A stretch of 64,000 nucleotides of DNA, from contig VXZQ01000012.1 in assembly GCA_009845425.1 (NCBI GenBank), positions 186,001 through 250,000 on the forward strand. Reading direction: 5' to 3'. Under the pieces are notes generated by a model, which was not told the DNA's origin, ran no database searches, and saw nothing but the letters and a program-made list of their open reading frames with translations. This DNA is from Holophagales bacterium (GTDB lineage: Bacteria; Acidobacteriota; Thermoanaerobaculia; Multivoradales; Multivoraceae). Position numbers and translations under genes: made by a program. Of the stretch, positions 59,314 to 64,000 are shown one piece after another (position 1 is the first letter of the stretch; the number at the start of each line of letters is the position of its first letter).

Positions 59314-62037
59314 CTACTCGGGCGTCGGCTCAAGGGTGACAGTGACGGGAACCTCCTCCGGACCCGGATCAAGTTCGAACTCCGCACCCAACCGGTGCTC
59401 GGCGACCCAGAGCGAAACGGTGTAGGCGCCCGGAGTCAAGCAGCCGAGGCCCACCCGGCCGTCCTCCGAGAAGGTCGTACCGGGAAGTGCTCCGGGCAGG
59501 TGATGGGCGACCTTGACGCCTGCTTCAGTGGTCACTCTGACGAGGGAGAGGGTTTCGCCCGCACAACTTCGGTCCAAGCACCGGAGCTCCAGCAGGCGAC
59601 CCAATGGCAAGGTGCGCTTCAACCGTGCTGTCCGCGCGGCCTCGACCGTCACCTTGTCGGCACCCACACAGGCGCCACCATGATTCCAGAGGACCGTGAC
59701 CTCTCCTGGTGGTACGTTGTCGGCTCGGAGAACGCCGTCCTCGGCGACGATGCCTGCCGCGGCCAAGGTCTCGTCGGGACCCAGGACGTGAATCCATGCA
59801 CCGACCATCGGACCATCAGGTGTTGCGAGCCGGACTTCCACCTCGCCGAGTGCTTCCTCGTCCACCTGGAGAGCCTGGAAGGGAGGGTGTAGGTCCGCCT
59901 TCAGAGTGAGCTCGGTGTGGGCAAGGCCCGCTCCGGTGTCGGCCTGTAGCCGATAGTGGCCCGGCGGCGCAGGGGGCAGGGTGAAGTACCCATTCTCTGC
60001 CGTGGAGGTGCCGGCGACTTCGAGACCCAGATCGCCGATCAGTGCGACGTGGGCCTGCTTGAGGGTGTGGCCTGCTGCCGGTCGCAGTTCGCCGCTGACT
60101 ACGGAAGTCCCGCCCAACTCGAACTGGGAAAGCGGCCGATCGGGCCAGATCCTGCCGACACGGCTTCGACCGTTTGCCGCGACCCACGTCATCCACAAGA
60201 ACTCGTCTGGCGCTCCTTTCACCGTGAACGAGCCGTCCGCTGCCACCCTGGATTGGCGCAGAAACGCCTGGCCGGGCCGCAACGTCGTCGAGTGTGTGAC
60301 GGTGTCGCCTTGTTGGACATTGATCTGGAGGAGCCCGACGCCTGCCCGCGAGCCTGGAACCCGCTCGAAACCGACAAGACCCCCATTCACCGGAACGCCG
60401 CCCAGCGTCAGGATGCTCCGGATGGTGCGGTTCCGGTACGCGAGGTCCACTTCGATGCGGTCGGCTGGGTCGTAGGCGTCGACCCGAATCTCCTTCGACA
60501 CGAGGAGTGAGTCAGAGGAATTCCGGATGTCGATCCGGTAACGACCGGATGCTAGCTGGACCACCGCGAACGAGGATGGGTCTCGGTTCCCTCTGCCTGT
60601 CGGTTGGAGATTGGCCGTTGCCAGAGGCGCTTCCATCTCACGAAAACGGTCCATCACGCGCACAGTGCCATGGGTTACTCCGTGCGCTCTCACGAGAACG
60701 GTGCGCGGCGCGAGCATCCATATCTCCCCGAGGTCGGCACGCTCTGAGCCGTCGAGGGCAATGAGCCGTGCGGTAGGCGGCCCTATCCTGCACTCCGTAC
60801 GTAGGTAGTAGCGGCCCTCGCTCAGTCCGCCAAGGAGGAAGCCGCCGTGGCCGTCTGAGACGGTGATGTCCTGTCTGCCTTGCAGGCGATACTGAAGGTG
60901 TGCGTTACCGGACGGCAGAAGCTCCAGTACGCACCCAGCGATGGGCTCGGCGCCGCCAGCGGCGAACAGCCGTCCGGTCACGACAGCGCCCGGTTCCAGA
61001 TACACGACGCCGAGATCCACGACGCGCCCGGGACTCGGGGTTAGGCCGTAGGCGCCTGACAGGAGGTGGTTTTCCGCCTGGAAGTGGATCTGCACGAGAT
61101 CGGCTTGCCCAACGTCCCCGGGAATCGGGACGACCACGGGGGACGTCCCCTGATCGACCTCCCTAGCGAATGTTGAGTGGGACCGGGCTCGCTTGATCAA
61201 GACCCGCATCGTGAAGCGATCCACGGGAACCCCAGCGGCGGAAAGCACCTGCACCCGGACGCCGCCCGGACTGGTCTGGCGGACAGTCGCCTCATCGCCG
61301 GTCGCCTCTGCGGGCAGGCTGAGGAGGATCGGTTGGTCTGGCCAGGGCGAGCCGCCGATGTCTCTCGCGGCCCGGCCATGACCCTCAGCCTCGGCCACGA
61401 CCTCGGCTTCAGGAAAGGTGGACAAACCGCTCACGACAAACCGACCGTCGTTGCCGGTGTCGGCGCATCGGCGCACAGCGTCGGTGGGGAACGGCGCGTT
61501 CTCGTCTCTCCAACGTACACAGACAGTAGCTCGTGCGGCCTCTCGGCCATCGGAAAAGAAGACCCGTCCCTTTAGAGACCGTCCTGGTCCGAGCCGGATT
61601 GTCGCCGGCATCCGACCGTCGTCGAAAGTGCCGATGAACCTCTCGTACCGGGGATGATCGACGACGAGTGTCATTCCGCGAACGCTCGGGAGCCCACGCT
61701 CCATCGCACCGTTATTGGTGGTTCGTGTCCGAATCAGGAGCGCGCCGTGAGGAAGCGGCGCGTCTGCCGGTGGCGCTCGGAGTACCTGGACGACCGCGCC
61801 CTCGATACCGCCACCTTCGCCGTCCACGACCAAAATGGGCGCCGCGTCAGGAGGGGAGTCCTGCGAGAACGCCGCGCCGAGCGGGACGGCGCTTGCAAGC
61901 GCTCCGGCGGCCAGCAGCAACCTCGAACCGCGAACCGGACGACCTTCGTGTTGGGACGGCAGACCAGCCTGCACGCTTCTCGTTGCTCTCACTCTCGAAA
62001 GTCGAGCCAAGAGAGGGACGGTCTTGGGGTTGCGCAC
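59314..62037 (-). CDS. Large secreted protein with carboxypeptidase-regulatory-like beta domains
   Basis: Up to 907 residues from GTG 62037; GTG codons at residues 17 and 22 are alternative starts. A hydrophobic signal segment (LLLAAGALASAVPLGAAFSQ) lies at about residues 40-59, late for a signal peptide, so a start nearer to it is likely. The rest is a string of beta-sandwich units resembling carboxypeptidase regulatory-like (peptidase M14 associated) domains: GRSLKGRVFFSDGREAARATV, GAVVTGRLFAAGGAEPIAGC, SVVSGELRPAAGHTLKQAHV, with closing YxLxxx segments (GRYYLRTECRI, GHYRLQADTGAG). There is no catalytic motif, lipobox or membrane helix. It is probably an extracellular binding or structural protein of unknown role. 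The 218 bases upstream hold no gene. Confidence 0.68.
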   Translation of the reverse strand: MRNPKTVPLLARLSRVRATRSVQAGLPSQHEGRPVRGSRLLLAAGALASAVPLGAAFSQDSPPDAAPILVVDGEGGGIEGAVVQVLRAPPADAPLPHGALLIRTRTTNNGAMERGLPSVRGMTLVVDHPRYERFIGTFDDGRMPATIRLGPGRSLKGRVFFSDGREAARATVCVRWRDENAPFPTDAVRRCADTGNDGRFVVSGLSTFPEAEVVAEAEGHGRAARDIGGSPWPDQPILLSLPAEATGDEATVRQTSPGGVRVQVLSAAGVPVDRFTMRVLIKRARSHSTFAREVDQGTSPVVVPIPGDVGQADLVQIHFQAENHLLSGAYGLTPSPGRVVDLGVVYLEPGAVVTGRLFAAGGAEPIAGCVLELLPSGNAHLQYRLQGRQDITVSDGHGGFLLGGLSEGRYYLRTECRIGPPTARLIALDGSERADLGEIWMLAPRTVLVRAHGVTHGTVRVMDRFREMEAPLATANLQPTGRGNRDPSSFAVVQLASGRYRIDIRNSSDSLLVSKEIRVDAYDPADRIEVDLAYRNRTIRSILTLGGVPVNGGLVGFERVPGSRAGVGLLQINVQQGDTVTHSTTLRPGQAFLRQSRVAADGSFTVKGAPDEFLWMTWVAANGRSRVGRIWPDRPLSQFELGGTSVVSGELRPAAGHTLKQAHVALIGDLGLEVAGTSTAENGYFTLPPAPPGHYRLQADTGAGLAHTELTLKADLHPPFQALQVDEEALGEVEVRLATPDGPMVGAWIHVLGPDETLAAAGIVAEDGVLRADNVPPGEVTVLWNHGGACVGADKVTVEAARTARLKRTLPLGRLLELRCLDRSCAGETLSLVRVTTEAGVKVAHHLPGALPGTTFSEDGRVGLGCLTPGAYTVSLWVAEHRLGAEFELDPGPEEVPVTVTLEPTPE

Positions 62038-62255
62038 GAGTCCGTTGGCGCTTTCGGCGCGACCGAGGGTCGCGGCACGCGACCGGGCGTCCTCAGCTTC
62101 GGTGCGGGAGGTTCTCTACCCGCTTTCGGTGCTGATTGGCACGAGGCGCAAGCCGAAGACAACCGGTCACCGAAGGAACCAACGCGCCGTCAAGGAGACG
62201 TTCCAGCGGTGGACCCACCCACCAGAACAATCACGTCGGGGGCCCCCTTGAACCA

Positions 62256-62645
62256 TCAACCCCGGCAGATGGCCTGAGCTTCCTCAACGGAGGACGCACC
62301 GAGCATGAGAAGGCCCAAGTCGATCTGAGCTTGATCTCCCCTCTGTAGTCCTTTACCGAGTGTTGCGCACGCGACCTCGTTGCCAGAGGGAGTGACTCCA
62401 TTCGGGGTGGGGTCCCTGTCGCGGACGGGCATTGGTTCCCATGGGTCTTCGAACGGCGCAGGAGGGCAGGGAATGGGCGTCACTGTGGTGGTGGACGTGG
62501 CGTTCCCATTCGCATCCCATGTAATGGTGGTGGTGACAAGGTAGCAGGCGCCAGTAGCGAGCGCGGGCGAACTGAAGAGCAGAAGAACTACTCCCAGAAG
62601 GAGTAGTACCACGGTTTTGCGAGCGAACCTGACAGTCCCGATCAT
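62256..62645 (-). CDS. Small secreted protein of unknown function
   Basis: 129 residues. A clear signal peptide (TVVLLLLGVVLLLFSSPALA) is followed by a Thr-rich segment (YLVTTTITWDANGNATSTTT) with two Cys that could pair, a Pro-rich stretch (PCPPAPFEDPWEPMPVRDRD), and a C-terminal helical part with two more Cys (NEVACATLGKG, EEAQAICRG). I do not recognise the family. The SD AAAGGAG is ten bases before ATG 62645 and a promoter-like pair lies upstream, so expression is likely. It ends 218 bases before the large beta-domain gene and might share its transcript. Confidence 0.6.
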   Translation of the reverse strand: MIGTVRFARKTVVLLLLGVVLLLFSSPALATGACYLVTTTITWDANGNATSTTTVTPIPCPPAPFEDPWEPMPVRDRDPTPNGVTPSGNEVACATLGKGLQRGDQAQIDLGLLMLGASSVEEAQAICRG

Positions 62646-62692
62646 TGCCTACGGGCTCCTTTCGGCGAACTGTGGAAGAGAGAAGTGGCCTA

Positions 62693-62722
62693 AGCCTAGG
62701 ACGCCGGCCGAGAAGGTGTCAA
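62693..62722 (-). promoter_or_regulatory. Candidate promoter of the small secreted protein gene
   Basis: Minus strand: perfect -35 TTGACA (62722-62717), 18-base spacer, weak -10 TAGGCT (62698-62693). The start would be near 62686, giving a 41-base leader similar in length to those of the receptor genes. Confidence 0.45.
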
Positions 62723-62828
62723 GTGACTGTAGTGGCCCAGTACCTATGAGACTCGGAGGTCATCAAGCCGCTGTGGACTGGAGATACTGGAGTTGCCCCG
62801 TTTTCGTGGACGGTTCGTGTTTAGGGGA

Positions 62829-63677
62829 TCAAGCGGCGTGGGCGTAGCTCTTCTCGAAGTTGGCGGGTGAGCGGTAACCGAGACCAGAATGCCGCCGATG
62901 CGTGTTGTACCAGCCCTCAATGTAGCGGAAGAGCTCGGCCCTGGCTTCGGCGTGGTTGCGGAAGCTGGACTGGTCGAGCAGCTCGCATTCGAGGCTGGCG
63001 AAGAAGCTCTCGGCCATGGCGTTGTCGTAGCAGTCTCCGACGGAGCCCATCGAGAGCGCGATGCCGGCTTCGCGGCAGCGCTTCCCGAAGGTCAGGGAAG
63101 TGTACTGACTGCCTTGACCGGAGTGGTGGATGACGTCGTCGGGCCGGCGCTGGGCGATCGCCATCTGAAGCGCGGCGACCACGAGGTCGGTTGCCAGAGA
63201 AGAGTCCATGGCCCAGCCGACGATGCGCCGACTGAACACGTCGAGGACGATCGCCAGGTACAGGAAGCCGGCGAGGATCGGCACGTAGGTTATGTCGGCG
63301 ACCCAAAGCCGGTCGGGACCGTCGGCGGTGAACTCCCGTTCGACGAGGTCCGGCGCCGGGCGGGCCTCCGGGCTGCGACGCGTCGTCGTCGGCCGTTTGC
63401 GGCGGCTGATGCCCGCCAGACCGGCCTCTCGCATCAGTCTGGCGAGCCGCTTGCGGCTCACTGGGAAGCCCTGGTCGGCCAGCTCAGCCCGGATCCTCGG
63501 CGCTCCGTAGGTCCCCCGGCTCCGCTCCCAGATCGCCCGCACCCGCTCCACGAGAGCGCTGTCCGCCTTCTCTCTCGCCGACCGCTCTCGCTTCAGCCAG
63601 GCGCAGTACCCGCTCGTGGAGACGCCGAGCACGCGCGCCATGGTCGCAATGCGGAACTCGGCCCGGTGCGCTCTCAT
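62829..63677 (-). CDS. IS3-family transposase OrfB with a mutated active site
   Basis: 282 residues. The HTH_21 region ([22 protein letters not shown]) and the rve integrase core are intact in length: D128 in [12 protein letters not shown]223 in [17 protein letters not shown], and C-terminal [19 protein letters not shown]. The second catalytic Asp is missing: the expected HSDQGSQY reads HSGQGSQY with Gly at 187 (GGT in place of GAT). The spacing D-x58-G-x35-E confirms that this is the DDE position. The enzyme is predicted inactive. Its ATG overlaps the end of the shifted OrfA frame (ATGA). Confidence 0.93.
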   Translation of the reverse strand: MRAHRAEFRIATMARVLGVSTSGYCAWLKRERSAREKADSALVERVRAIWERSRGTYGAPRIRAELADQGFPVSRKRLARLMREAGLAGISRRKRPTTTRRSPEARPAPDLVEREFTADGPDRLWVADITYVPILAGFLYLAIVLDVFSRRIVGWAMDSSLATDLVVAALQMAIAQRRPDDVIHHSGQGSQYTSLTFGKRCREAGIALSMGSVGDCYDNAMAESFFASLECELLDQSSFRNHAEARAELFRYIEGWYNTHRRHSGLGYRSPANFEKSYAHAA

Positions 63678-63983
63678 GAACCGGAAGACCCCTTCCGGTC
63701 CGTCTCCCGAGCGAACCAGGCCGTGGCTTTTGCCAGGATCTCCCGCTCCTCGCGCAGCCTGCGGACCTCACGCCGCAGCCGGCGCAACTCCTCACGCTCC
63801 GCCGTCGTCGTGCCGTCGCTCCGGCGTCCCTCCGTCGCGATCCGCCTGCCGGACCCAGTTGCGGATCGACTGCGCTGAAGGCTCGAACTCGCGGGCTAGA
63901 TGGTCCGGGCTACGCCCGGACCGGACCAGATCCACCATCTGCTGCCGGTACTCTGCCGGGTACCGGCTCCTCTTTCTCGACAT
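63674..63983 (-). pseudogene. IS3-family OrfA with a one-base frameshift
   Basis: The frame begins MSRKRSRYPAEYRQQMVDLV with a helix-turn-helix ([20 protein letters not shown]) and stops early at 63792 after 63 residues. The expected continuation, [20 protein letters not shown] and its leucine-zipper-like helix ending KGSSGS, is found in the neighbouring frame and ends at 63674, overlapping OrfB. The total of 310 bases is 103 codons plus one, so one extra base was gained, most simply in the CCC run at 63828-63830 (plus strand). It is not at the usual A-rich frameshift site between OrfA and OrfB. Confidence 0.8.
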
Positions 63984-64000
63984 CGTGGGTACCTCCTCCT

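Larger units (their letters stand above)
62788..64000 (-). mobile_element. IS3-family insertion sequence, decayed, truncated by window end
   Basis: Two overlapping minus-strand reading frames of IS3 type (OrfA 63674-63983, OrfB 62829-63677). The left terminus is probably near 62788, where TGGAGTTGCCCCG resembles the terminal inverted repeats of this group; the other end lies beyond 64000, so the inverted repeats and target duplication cannot be checked. OrfA is frameshifted and OrfB lacks a catalytic Asp, so this copy should not move on its own. Confidence 0.85.

Noticed and set aside
62038-62255. Promoter in the 218 bases upstream of the large beta-domain secreted gene
   Set aside because: A TTGACG is present on the minus strand but no -10 box at suitable spacing; the GGGGGCCCCC palindrome there has no clear role.
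1-64000. CRISPR arrays, tRNA, rRNA, riboswitches, prophage genes or replication origin
   Set aside because: No regularly spaced repeats, tRNA-like cloverleaf, rRNA segment, integrase or phage structural genes were seen in reading the window.

Overview
The window is GC-rich, densely packed bacterial chromosome. It most likely comes from an uncultured member of the Acidobacteriota. The best lineage markers are two very large secreted proteins that end in the VWFA-related domain typical of that phylum (35607-41621). Very large Oar-like TonB-dependent receptors, CRTAC1/TPR secreted pairs and a planctomycete-type DUF1549/DUF1553 plus DUF1501 pair agree with this. This is inference from gene content; no rRNA or ribosomal gene is present. 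GTG and TTG starts and 1-4 base overlaps between genes are common, so many operons look translationally coupled.

Layout. (1) 1-8385, plus strand: the end of a SpoIIE-type phosphatase, an RsbW-type anti-sigma kinase, a LivJ-type binding protein, a HAMP histidine kinase, and an ABC ATPase/FtsX-type permease/HlyD adaptor exporter. (2) 8399-12772, minus: a GPH-type MFS transporter, a TetR regulator with a visible promoter and operator-like palindrome, a Rieske oxygenase and a luciferase-like monooxygenase, together resembling a small catabolic module. (3) 12828-15083: a secreted DUF2911-like protein and an Eis-type acetyltransferase. (4) 15228-19772, plus: a Gld/Nos-like ABC system (ATPase, permease, GldG-like auxiliary protein, DUF4340 protein) in which every junction is a GTGA overlap. 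(5) 19805-28518: single metabolic genes (F420-type LLM enzyme, YbdK ligase, dicarboxylate symporter, zinc aminopeptidase lipoprotein, GlpQ, molybdopterin oxidoreductase, SerC). (6) 28530-35610: a minus-strand M20 peptidase / carboxylesterase / dihaem cytochrome operon, divergent from a PQQ dehydrogenase plus FAH-family pair. (7) 35607-45445, minus: a four-gene export operon (DUF1549/1553 cytochrome, Tat-exported DUF1501 protein, two VWFA proteins). (8) PurU. (9) 46380-57720, minus: a TPR lipoprotein, a CRTAC1/UnbV lipoprotein and two tandemly duplicated TonB-dependent receptors, each with its own sigma70-like promoter, an upstream palindrome and paired hairpin terminators. (10) 57772-64000: an accessory end with a coiled-coil membrane protein, a VapBC-type toxin-antitoxin pair plus a 40-bp vapC remnant, two orphan secreted proteins and a decayed IS3-family element that runs off the window.

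Much of the coding capacity is aimed at the envelope: receptors, secreted or lipid-anchored proteins, exporters and periplasmic redox enzymes. This suits a particle- or host-associated heterotroph. The least explained parts are the duplicated receptor cassette, the cytochrome/DUF1501/VWFA operon and the sensor-kinase/exporter operon. No CRISPR array, tRNA, rRNA or prophage was seen, and no gene-free stretch exceeds 300 bases.
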